From: Thermaceae bacterium
Lineage (GTDB): Bacteria; Deinococcota; Deinococci; Deinococcales; Marinithermaceae
Length of the DNA: 21,268 nt
Assembly: GCA_015490435.1 (NCBI GenBank)
Contig: WFXV01000250.1
Location: 1-21,268 of the forward strand
Direction: 5' to 3'
Part shown: in pieces, positions 8,912 to 14,968 of the stretch
How the letters are laid out: every line of letters begins with the position of its first letter
How positions within the stretch are numbered: the stretch's first letter is position 1
Translations under genes and position numbers: made by a program
Notes under the pieces: generated by a model
Databases searched by the model: none
Told to the model about the DNA's origin: nothing
The model's input: the letters and a program-made list of their open reading frames with translations, nothing else

Positions 8912-9713
8912 CCTTCACCTCCACCGGCTGGTAGCCCTCGGCTCCGAGCTTGGCCCGGGTGGCCGCGACCTCGGCCTCCTCGAGCGGCCCCACCCAGACC
9001 TTGGCCCAGCCGTCGCGGTAGTAGACCGCCACCGGGTAGCCCGCGTCCTTCAAGGCCTTGGCCAGGGTGCGGGCGCGGTCGAGGTTCTTGAAGGCCCCCA
9101 CCTGGAGGTAGCGGCCCTGGGGCAGGGGCGTGTCGCCCTTGTAGATCTGCGGCTCGTAGCGGGAAAGAGCGGCCTCCACCTTCTCCGCCTCGGCCCGGCT
9201 GGCGTAGGGGCCCACCACCACCCGGCTCACGCGCCCGATCACCTCGATGCGCACGGGGTAGCCTTCAGCCTCGAGCTTCTTCGCCAGGTCCACGGCGTAC
9301 TCCGGGCGGGTGAACGCCCCCACCGAGACCCGGTAGCGGCCCTGCCCCGCGGGCGCCGCCTGGGGCCGGGGGCGCGGAGAGGGCGTCACCTCGGCCGGCT
9401 TTCGGGGCTCGGGCGCCGGCTTCTCCACCTCAGCCCCAGCGGCGGGCTCGGCCTCGATCGCCGGGGGCAGCGGCAGCACGGTGACGTCCCCGGCCGGAGC
9501 CTCGGTCCCCGCCCCGGTCTCGACCTCGGGCTCGGGGGCCGGGGGCTCCGCCTGCGGCGGGGGCGCCGTGGTCGTCGGCGGCGGCGCCACCACCGGCTGG
9601 GGTCGCTTGGCGAAGGGGTTCACCCCGGTAAGGAAGAGCACGATGGCGACCACGACCGCGGCGAGGAGTACGAAGAGGAGCGCGTCGAACCAGTTCTCGC
9701 GTAGCCAGTTCAT
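8901..9713 (-). CDS. Membrane-anchored protein with two SPOR domains
   Basis: A 270-residue protein. One membrane helix is near residues 11-30 (LLFVLLAAVVVAIVLFLTG) after a short cytoplasmic N-terminus. A Pro/Ala/Glu-rich linker of about 90 residues could span the periplasm. Two SPOR repeats follow: about 125-190 (GRYRVSVGAFTRPEYAVDLA) and 200-265 (GRYLQVGAFKNLDRARTLAK), each with the VGAF start and a late VGP turn. SPOR domains bind glycan strands stripped of stem peptides at division septa, so a septal or envelope role is inferred. It starts three bases after the TPR gene stop and overlaps rex by 11 bases. Confidence 0.93.
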   Translation of the reverse strand: MNWLRENWFDALLFVLLAAVVVAIVLFLTGVNPFAKRPQPVVAPPPTTTAPPPQAEPPAPEPEVETGAGTEAPAGDVTVLPLPPAIEAEPAAGAEVEKPAPEPRKPAEVTPSPRPRPQAAPAGQGRYRVSVGAFTRPEYAVDLAKKLEAEGYPVRIEVIGRVSRVVVGPYASRAEAEKVEAALSRYEPQIYKGDTPLPQGRYLQVGAFKNLDRARTLAKALKDAGYPVAVYYRDGWAKVWVGPLEEAEVAATRAKLGAEGYQPVEVKGGG

Positions 9714-9716
9714 CCC

Positions 9717-11177
9717 CTACCTCACCAACCCCTGGGCGGGTTTGTACCCGAGCTCGAGCGCCTTCTTCCAGGCCCGCTTGGCCTCGGAGTCGCGGCCGAG
9801 CGCCTTGAGCGCCCACCCCAGGTGGTACCAGGCCTCGGCCCGATCGGGGGCTTTGAGGACCACCTCGGTGTAGACCCGCTCCGCGTCCGAAAACCGCCGG
9901 GCGGCGAGGTAAGCGGCCCCCAGCGCCTCGAGCACCTCCACCCGGCCGTCGAGCTCGGCCGCCCGCTCGAGCTCGGCCACCGCCTGCCCGTAGTCCTTGA
10001 CCGCGTACAGGGCGAGGCCGAGCCAGAGCCAGGCCTCAGCGTCGCTCTTCCGCTCGGCCACCACCTGCTTTAAGGCCTCCACTGCCTCGGGGTAGCGGCC
10101 GGTGCGGTAGGCGTTCTTGCCCAGGAGGAAGAGCGCCTCGATCCGCTCCGCCGCCCCCGCCTTCTTCACCGCGAGCTTCGCCACCCGGTAGGCGTCGGCC
10201 GCCTTGCCTAGGGCGTCATAAGCTGCGGCCAGACCGAGGAGCACGCGAGGATCGTTGGGGTTCGCCTGGTAGGCGAGCATGAAGGCGCGAAGCGCGCCCT
10301 TGGCGTCGCCCAGCGCGAGCTTGAGCCGCCCCACGTCGTACTGCGCCTGCCACAGCCCGGGGTCGAGGGCGATCGCCTCCTCCAAGAGCGCCTCCACCTC
10401 GGCTCGCTTCCCGCCTTCGCCGGCGAGGATGAGCGCCTTCTTGTAGATCAAGCGGGCGCGGTCCTTGTCCGACTGGGCGGCGACGATGGAGCGGTCGAGC
10501 TCGCGTACCGCCCGCTCCAGCAAGCCCTGGTCGACCAGGACGTCGGCGAGCAGAAGGCTCGCGGTGACGTTGCCGCGGCCCTTGGCGAGCACCTCGTAGA
10601 GGTAGGGAAGCGCGTCCTCCCCCTTGCCGGCGGCGACCAGGGCGTCGGCGAGGAGGAGGGCGACCTCGAGGTCCCCGGGGAGCGCCTTGTAGGCCTCGCC
10701 GAGCACCCTCGCCGCGGAGGCGGGGTCGTCGAGCTTGCGGTGGGCCTCGGCGAGGGCGAGGTAAGCGGGCCGGAGGGTGGCGGGAGGCAGTCCGGCCCGC
10801 TTGCCCACCTCGAGCGCCCGGGAGAGCGACGCCACCGCCCCCTTCCAGTCCTTCAGGCGGGCCTGGGTGACGCCCAGGTTGTACCAGCCCTCGAAGCGCT
10901 CGGGGTAGAGCTTGGCGAGCTGCCGGAACTCAAAGAGCGCTTCCTTCAGCGCCCCGGAACGGAAATAGGCGAGCCCCAACCCGAAGTGGGCCCGGAAGTT
11001 GCGCCAGTCCAGCGCGGCGACGTCCTCGAAGAGGGCGATCGCCTCGGGGTAGCGGCCGGCCTCGAGGGCCTCGTAGGCGGCCGCGAGCCGCTCCTCCAGG
11101 TTCCCGGGCGGCGAGGGCCCGCCCTCGGCCCAGGCCGGGAGCGAGGCCAAAACTAGGATCAAGAGCAAGCGCTTCAT
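9717..11177 (-). CDS. Secreted tetratricopeptide-repeat protein
   Basis: A 486-residue protein with a signal peptide (MKRLLLILVLASLPAWA, cleavage probably after Ala17). Essentially all the rest is tetratricopeptide repeats: recurring 34-residue helical pairs such as YPEAIALFEDVAALDWRNF, WYNLGVTQARLKDWKGA and AWYHLGWALKALGRDSEAK. I count roughly ten or more repeats by eye. TPR solenoids are scaffolds for protein complexes, here outside the cytoplasm. It has a good Shine-Dalgarno (GGGAGGAGA) and a TTGTCA-N17-TAGAAT promoter. It is the first gene of the TPR-SPOR-rex-lipoprotein unit. No enzymatic motif is seen. Confidence 0.92.
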   Translation of the reverse strand: MKRLLLILVLASLPAWAEGGPSPPGNLEERLAAAYEALEAGRYPEAIALFEDVAALDWRNFRAHFGLGLAYFRSGALKEALFEFRQLAKLYPERFEGWYNLGVTQARLKDWKGAVASLSRALEVGKRAGLPPATLRPAYLALAEAHRKLDDPASAARVLGEAYKALPGDLEVALLLADALVAAGKGEDALPYLYEVLAKGRGNVTASLLLADVLVDQGLLERAVRELDRSIVAAQSDKDRARLIYKKALILAGEGGKRAEVEALLEEAIALDPGLWQAQYDVGRLKLALGDAKGALRAFMLAYQANPNDPRVLLGLAAAYDALGKAADAYRVAKLAVKKAGAAERIEALFLLGKNAYRTGRYPEAVEALKQVVAERKSDAEAWLWLGLALYAVKDYGQAVAELERAAELDGRVEVLEALGAAYLAARRFSDAERVYTEVVLKAPDRAEAWYHLGWALKALGRDSEAKRAWKKALELGYKPAQGLVR

Positions 11178-11204
11178 AGATTCTCCTCCCGCACTCTTAC
11201 GGGC

Positions 11205-11233
11205 ATTCTAATGCCTCCCCGCGTGCTTGACAA
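11205..11233 (-). promoter_or_regulatory. Promoter of the TPR-SPOR-rex-lipoprotein operon
   Basis: Minus strand -35 TTGTCA (11233-11228), 17-base spacer, -10 TAGAAT (11210-11205). Each hexamer is 5 of 6 to the sigma-70 consensus. Transcription would begin near 11198, giving a 20-base leader with a Shine-Dalgarno. The -35 overlaps that of the opposing tRNA promoter. Confidence 0.75.
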
Positions 11234-11255
11234 AAGCCTACGAACATCATAAACT
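11227..11255 (+). promoter_or_regulatory. Promoter of the initiator tRNA gene
   Basis: A consensus -35 TTGACA (11227-11232), 17-base spacer and -10 TAAACT (11250-11255, 4 of 6). Predicted start is near 11262, about five bases before the mature tRNA end. It shares five bases of its -35 with the opposite-strand promoter. Confidence 0.75.
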
Positions 11256-11266
11256 CAATTTTGCGA

Positions 11267-11343
11267 CGCGGGGTGGAGCAGCCTGGTAGCTCGCCGGGCT
11301 CATAACCCGGAGGTCGTGGGTTCAAATCCCACCCCCGCAACCA
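11267..11343 (+). tRNA. Initiator tRNA-fMet (CAT anticodon)
   Basis: A 77-nt cloverleaf with encoded CCA. The CAT anticodon is at 11301-11303. Initiator hallmarks are visible: a C1-A72 mismatch at the acceptor end (5' CGCGGGG against CCCCGCA) and three G-C pairs in the anticodon stem (GGGCTCATAACCC). The T loop TTCAAAT is typical. It is close to E. coli tRNA-fMet. A strong promoter lies upstream and an intrinsic terminator immediately downstream, so it is a single-gene unit. Confidence 0.98.
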
Positions 11344-11371
11344 AAAAGGCGGCCCGAAGGCCGCCCTTTTT
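11343..11371. terminator. Bidirectional intrinsic terminator between tRNA-fMet and the DUF420 gene
   Basis: GGCGGCC (11348-11354) pairs with GGCCGCC (11359-11365) around a four-base loop. A5 lies on the left and T5 on the right. On the plus strand it follows the tRNA CCA directly. On the minus strand the loop is TTCG, a stable tetraloop, and it lies four bases after the DUF420 stop, followed by TTTTT. It therefore serves both convergent units. Confidence 0.9.
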
Positions 11372-11374
11372 GCT

Positions 11375-11785
11375 TTAAAGCTTTAAAAACCCGTAGACGA
11401 TCCAGCCGGTCAAGGCCACCAGCAACCAGACCCGAAGCGTCCAGGGGGCGATCCGCCGGTGGCGGTCCAGGCGCCCGGAAAGCGCGAGCCCGAAGGTGAA
11501 GAGCGCGAGGGGCAGGTTGGCCGCGGCGAGCAGCGAGTGCAACGCGAGTACCCCGAGGTAGAGCGGGCGCAGGGCCTCGGGCCCCTGGTAGGGCTTGGCG
11601 CCGTAGAGGGTGGTCTTCGCCAGGTAGAAGACGAGAAAGAGCGCGGCCAGCACCCCCGCGAGCGCCATGCGGCGGGCGTGCGCGGCCCGATCCCCGCGCC
11701 GGATCGCCCGGTAGCCTACGAGCAAGACGAGGGCGCTAGCGCCGACGCTTGCGACGCTTAGCAGGGCCAGGGTCTCGGAACTCAC
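11375..11785 (-). CDS. DUF420 family integral membrane protein
   Basis: A 136-residue protein with about four membrane helices (near 6-25, 42-58, 72-100 and 116-134). Features match DUF420: a conserved His/Arg region AAHARRMALAG after helix 1, YLGVLALHSLLAAANLPLAL, and the C-terminal HRRIAPWTLRVWLLVALTGW pattern. Members are often encoded near cytochrome oxidase assembly genes, and a role in haem-copper oxidase maturation has been suggested; no such gene is adjacent here. The GTG start is preceded by GGGGGAGG. It overlaps the upstream gene by 50 bases. It is needed from this start because the first helix begins within a few residues. Confidence 0.85.
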   Translation of the reverse strand: MSSETLALLSVASVGASALVLLVGYRAIRRGDRAAHARRMALAGVLAALFLVFYLAKTTLYGAKPYQGPEALRPLYLGVLALHSLLAAANLPLALFTFGLALSGRLDRHRRIAPWTLRVWLLVALTGWIVYGFLKL

Positions 11786-12059
11786 GGAGACGGGCCTCCC
11801 CCTCGCGCGCCCGCAGGAAGGCCTCGGCGTCCCCCGCGGTGCGCGCGTAGCTGTATGCGGCGAGCATCGGTCCCTGGGCCTCGCGGACCCTGCCGGAGGC
11901 GAGCAGCCCCTCGGCCTCGGCGAGGAAGAGCCAGGCCAGCGCCCGCTCGCGGAGCCGGCTCGGGGGCAGCGCCTCCACCCGCTCGCGCCAGGCGCGCAAG
12001 GTGGCGCGCTCGCGCACCTCCCGCGCCGCTTCGATCAGGGCCAAGAGCTCGGATTCCAC
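11736..12059 (-). CDS. Hypothetical helical protein with a basic C-terminal tail
   Basis: A 107-residue protein that I do not recognise. It is rich in Ala, Arg, Glu and Leu and looks wholly alpha-helical (ESELLALIEAAREVRERA, then LRERALAWLFLAEAEGLLA and AYSYARTAGDAEAFLRAREG), somewhat like one or two TPR-type helical pairs. It ends in a Lys/Arg cluster (AKRRKRRR), which might bind nucleic acid or membrane. The open frame extends to 12128, but GTG 12059 follows a TATACT box by seven bases, so I take it as a leaderless start. The final 50 bases overlap the DUF420 gene. Confidence 0.65.
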   Translation of the reverse strand: MESELLALIEAAREVRERATLRAWRERVEALPPSRLRERALAWLFLAEAEGLLASGRVREAQGPMLAAYSYARTAGDAEAFLRAREGEARLREFRDPGPAKRRKRRR

Positions 12060-12066
12060 GGGCCGG

Positions 12067-12072
12067 AGTATA
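12067..12072 (-). promoter_or_regulatory. -10 box of a leaderless promoter for the 107-residue protein
   Basis: Minus strand TATACT, seven bases (CCGGCCC), then GTG 12059. No Shine-Dalgarno. It overlaps the plus-strand box for csaA. Confidence 0.6.
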
Positions 12073-12074
12073 TC
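12069..12074 (+). promoter_or_regulatory. Possible -10 box of a leaderless promoter for csaA
   Basis: Plus strand TATATC, six bases (TTGGGT), then ATG 12081. No Shine-Dalgarno is present. The last base is not the preferred T, so this is weaker than the opposite-strand box it overlaps. Confidence 0.4.
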
Positions 12075-12080
12075 TTGGGT

Positions 12081-12389
12081 ATGGAACTCGAAATGCGCGT
12101 TGGGCGCGTTTTGCGCGCCGAGCCCCACGAGAAGGCGCGAAAGCCCGCCTACAAGCTCTGGATCGACTTCGGGCCCTACGGAGTCAAGACCTCGAGCGCC
12201 CAGATCACCGAGCTCTACCGCCCCGAGGACCTGGTGGGCCGGCTGGTGGTGGCGGCCACCAACCTGGGCAAAAAGCGGATCGCCGGCTTCGTCTCCGAGG
12301 TGCTGGTCCTCGGGGTCGCCGACGCAGAGGGCCGGGTGGTGCTGCTCGTACCCGAGCGCGAGGTCCCGCTAGGCAACCGCGTGTTCTAG
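12081..12389 (+). CDS. csaA: CsaA-type tRNA-binding domain protein (secretion chaperone-like)
   Basis: A 102-residue single-domain OB-fold protein with the tRNA-binding domain pattern MRVGRVLRAEPHEKARKPAY, KLWIDFGPYGVKTSSAQI, YRPEDLVGRLVVAATNL, and GFVSEVLVLGV. CsaA of Bacillus subtilis has chaperone and SecA-interacting activity; the related Trbp111 binds tRNA. Which role applies here is not known. I chose ATG 12081; TTG 12075 and ATG 12093 are alternatives. It diverges from the 107-residue gene across 21 bases, and its 3' end overlaps the convergent aminotransferase by 21 bases. Confidence 0.9.
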   Translation: MELEMRVGRVLRAEPHEKARKPAYKLWIDFGPYGVKTSSAQITELYRPEDLVGRLVVAATNLGKKRIAGFVSEVLVLGVADAEGRVVLLVPEREVPLGNRVF

Positions 12390-13520
12390 GTAGCGGTCGT
12401 AGGCCCGGGCGAGGCGCCGCACGCCCTCCTCGATCGCGTCCTCGGGGACGCTGGCGAAGGTGAGCCGGGCGGCGGGGTAGGCCTCTCCGGCGAAGAAGGG
12501 GTCGCCGGGCACGAAGGCCACGCCCTCCTCGAGGGCGAGCTCGAGGAGGCGCCGGGTGTCGGTGCCCTCGGGGAAGCGGAGCCAGAGGAACATGCCGCCT
12601 GAGGGCACCTGGAAGCGGACCTCCTCGGGCATCTGGGCCTTCAGGGCGGCCACCATCCGGTCCCGGCGCCGGCGGTAGAAGGCCCGCACCCACTCGGCCT
12701 GAGGCTCGAGCTCCCCGGCCTCGATGAGCTCCGCGAGGATCGCCTGCCCCAGGATGTTGGTGTGCAAATCCACCGCCTGCTTCGCCTGGACGAGCGCCTC
12801 CATGAGCTCAGGGGAAGCAACCGCGTACCCGATCCGGAGCCCGGGGGCCACCAGCTTGGAAAACGTCCCGGCGTAGACCGTGCGCTCGGGGGCGTGCCGG
12901 AAGACCGGCGGCGGGGGCGGCGCCTCGAAGTAGATGTGGCCGTAGGGGTCGTCCTCGAGCACCACCGCCCCGACCTCCCGCGCCCAGTCGGCGACGGTCT
13001 TTCGGCGCTCTTCCGAGAGCACGGCGGCGGTGGGGTTTTGGAAGTTGGGGAGCACGTAGGCGAGCTTGGCGGCCTCGGGGAGCGCCTCGGGCAAGAGCCC
13101 GGCCTCGTCCGCGGGGACCGGCCGGTAGACCGGGCCGTAGGGGTTCATCGCGAGCAGGCCGCCCATGTAGGTGGGGGACTCCACCACCACCGGGTCCCCC
13201 TCGTCGAGGATCACCCGGGCCACCAGGTCGAGGACCTGCTGGCTCCCCGAGGTGATGAGCACCTGTTCCTCCCCTACCCCGAGCCGCTCGGCCACCCAGC
13301 GGCGGAGCACCGGGTGCCCCTCGGTGGGGCTGTATTGCAGCGCCGCCGGGCCGTGGCGGCTGAGCGCCCGCTCGGTAGCTTTCTGGAGCGCTTCCATGGG
13401 GAAGAGCTCGGGGGCGGGGATGCCGCCGGCGAGGGAGAGCACCCCCGGGCAGCTCGCGAGCTTCAAGAGTTCTCGGATCAGGGAGCTTTGCATCCGGGCG
13501 CGGGCCTTGGAAAAACGCAT
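12369..13520 (-). CDS. PLP-dependent aminotransferase, LysN / 2-aminoadipate aminotransferase-like
   Basis: A 383-residue fold-type I aminotransferase of the class I/II MocR-LysN group. Motifs are LSLAGGIPAPELFP (28-41), LQYSPTEG (61-68), ITSGSQQVLDLV (PLP phosphate binding), LPNFQNPTAA (Asn162), LEDDPYGHIYF (Asp190/191 for the pyridine nitrogen) and AGTFSKLVAPGLRIGY with the Schiff-base Lys222. The C-terminal arginine lies in AARLTFAS. It resembles T. thermophilus LysN, which acts on 2-aminoadipate, leucine and aromatic amino acids. Substrate is inferred only by similarity. It lies nine bases after the exonuclease III stop with GGGGGG as Shine-Dalgarno, so the two form an operon. Confidence 0.88.
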   Translation of the reverse strand: MRFSKARARMQSSLIRELLKLASCPGVLSLAGGIPAPELFPMEALQKATERALSRHGPAALQYSPTEGHPVLRRWVAERLGVGEEQVLITSGSQQVLDLVARVILDEGDPVVVESPTYMGGLLAMNPYGPVYRPVPADEAGLLPEALPEAAKLAYVLPNFQNPTAAVLSEERRKTVADWAREVGAVVLEDDPYGHIYFEAPPPPPVFRHAPERTVYAGTFSKLVAPGLRIGYAVASPELMEALVQAKQAVDLHTNILGQAILAELIEAGELEPQAEWVRAFYRRRRDRMVAALKAQMPEEVRFQVPSGGMFLWLRFPEGTDTRRLLELALEEGVAFVPGDPFFAGEAYPAARLTFASVPEDAIEEGVRRLARAYDRYLEHAVA

Positions 13521-13529
13521 CTTTCCCCC

Positions 13530-14291
13530 CTAGAGGTCGAACTCGGCCACGGCCGGGACGTGGTCCGAGGCGTAGGTATCGTAAAAGATGTAGGCGTCCT
13601 TGAGGTAGGGCAGGAGCTCCTCGCTGATGATCACGTAATCGACGCGCCAGCCGATGTTCTTCTCCCGCGCGTTAAAGCGGTAGGTCCACCAGGTGTAGGC
13701 CCCGGTCTTCTCCGGGTGGAAGTGCCGGAAGGTGTCGATCCAGCCCTTTTTGAGGAAGGCGTCGATCCAGGCCCGCTCCTCGGGGGTGAAGCCGGCGTTT
13801 TTAACGTTGTCCCTGGGCCGCGCGAGGTCGATCTCCCGGTGGGCGACGTTGAGGTCGCCGATCAGGATGACCCCCTTCTTCTTCCGCAAGTCCTCGAGGT
13901 AGGCCTCGATCACCCGGTTAAAGGCGAGCTTGAAGTCGAGCCGGGGGAGGCCCCGGCCGGCGTTCGGGAAGTAGGCGTTGACCAGGAAAAAGCGCTCGTA
14001 CTCGAGCGTCTGCACCCGGCCCTCGGCGTCGAACTCGGGGATCCCGAGGCCGTTCTTGGCCGCGAGGGGCTCGCGGCGAAAAAGCAGGGCGGTGCCCGCA
14101 TACCCCTTCTTCGAGCCCGGGTTCCAAAGCCAGCGGTAGTCGGCGAAGGACGCGGGGATCTCCGGGGCGGCGTCGGCCTTGATCTCCTGCAGGCCGAGGA
14201 TGTCGGGGTCGAGTTTCTGGACCGCCTCCCAAAACCCCTTCCTCAGCGCCGCCCGGATGCCGTTCACGTTCCAGCTCGCGACCCTCAGCAT
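13530..14291 (-). CDS. xth: Exodeoxyribonuclease III / AP endonuclease
   Basis: A 253-residue exonuclease III family enzyme that cuts DNA 5' to abasic sites and removes blocked 3' ends in base-excision repair. Catalytic elements seen are WNVNGIRA (Asn8, Asn10), LQEIKA (metal-binding Glu36), NAYFPNAG, GDLNVAH, WWTYR, NIGWRVDYV and SDHVPA (Asp243, His244). The ATG sits six bases after a TATAGT box with no Shine-Dalgarno, which suggests a leaderless message. It is divergent from upp and is followed by the aminotransferase gene. Confidence 0.96.
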   Translation of the reverse strand: MLRVASWNVNGIRAALRKGFWEAVQKLDPDILGLQEIKADAAPEIPASFADYRWLWNPGSKKGYAGTALLFRREPLAAKNGLGIPEFDAEGRVQTLEYERFFLVNAYFPNAGRGLPRLDFKLAFNRVIEAYLEDLRKKKGVILIGDLNVAHREIDLARPRDNVKNAGFTPEERAWIDAFLKKGWIDTFRHFHPEKTGAYTWWTYRFNAREKNIGWRVDYVIISEELLPYLKDAYIFYDTYASDHVPAVAEFDL

Positions 14292-14297
14292 GTTCCC

Positions 14298-14303
14298 ACT
14301 ATA
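14298..14303 (-). promoter_or_regulatory. -10 box of a leaderless promoter for xth
   Basis: Minus strand TATAGT, six bases (GGGAAC), then ATG 14291. There is no Shine-Dalgarno and no clear -35. Confidence 0.55.
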
Positions 14304-14319
14304 GGCGAGGGCGGGGTGG

Positions 14320-14325
14320 TAGCCT
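14320..14325 (+). promoter_or_regulatory. Possible -10 box or ribosome site for upp
   Basis: TAGCCT, seven bases (CGAAGGG), then ATG 14333. It fits TANNNT-N7-start, but GAAGGG could equally be a Shine-Dalgarno with too little spacing. Confidence 0.3.
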
Positions 14326-14332
14326 CGAAGGG

Positions 14333-14965
14333 ATGAGCGGCAAGGTTACGGTCGTGGATCACCCGTTGGTACAGCACAAGCTCGCCCTCCTCCGGGACAA
14401 GCGCACCGGCAGCAAGGACTTCCGGGAGCTGATGGCCGAGGTCAGCATGCTGATGGCCTACGAGGCGACCCGGGATCTGGAGCTCGAGGAGCGGGTGGTG
14501 GAGACCCCGGTGGCCCCTGCGCGGGTCAGGGTCCTGGCCGGGAAGAAGCTCGCCCTAGTGGCGATCCTTAGAGCGGGGCTCGTGATGGTGGACGGGATCC
14601 TCCGCCTCATCCCCGCCGCCAAGGTGGGGCACATCGGCCTCTACCGCGACCCGAAAAGCCTCGAGCCGGTCCAGTACTACGCCAAGCTCCCGGAGGACAT
14701 CGGCGCCAGGAGGGTCTTCCTCACCGACCCCATGCTCGCCACCGGCGGCTCGGCGGCGCGGGCGATCGAGATCCTGAAGGCCCAGGGCGCGGGCCCCATC
14801 AAGCTGATGAACATCATCGCCGCCCCCGAGGGGATCGAGCGGGTCCACCGCGAGCACCCCGAGGTGGAGATCGTGGTGGCGGCGGTGGACGAGCGCCTCA
14901 ACGAAAAGGGTTACATCGTCCCCGGCCTGGGCGACGCCGGCGACCGCATCTACGGAACCAAGTAG
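14333..14965 (+). CDS. upp: Uracil phosphoribosyltransferase
   Basis: A 210-residue protein, normal for UPRT. It salvages uracil by joining it to PRPP, giving UMP. The PRPP-binding loop is VFLTDPMLATGGSA (128-141). The N-terminal DHPLVQHKL and TGSKDFRELMAEVSMLMAYE are diagnostic, as is the C-terminal uracil-binding YIVPGLGDAGDRIYGT. It is the first gene of a tight plus-strand unit with wecA and wecB; only three bases separate it from wecA. Pyrimidine salvage could feed UDP-sugar synthesis, but the functional link is inference. Confidence 0.97.
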   Translation: MSGKVTVVDHPLVQHKLALLRDKRTGSKDFRELMAEVSMLMAYEATRDLELEERVVETPVAPARVRVLAGKKLALVAILRAGLVMVDGILRLIPAAKVGHIGLYRDPKSLEPVQYYAKLPEDIGARRVFLTDPMLATGGSAARAIEILKAQGAGPIKLMNIIAAPEGIERVHREHPEVEIVVAAVDERLNEKGYIVPGLGDAGDRIYGTK

Positions 14966-14968
14966 ACG

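Noticed and set aside
11178..11266. A Rex operator in the promoter region of the rex-containing operon
   Set aside because: No TTGTGAA/TTCACAA-type palindrome is visible; the TTGACAA there is accounted for by -35 elements.
12060..12128. Upstream extension of the 107-residue gene to 12128
   Set aside because: It would run into the csaA coding region and bypass the TATACT-N7-GTG start.
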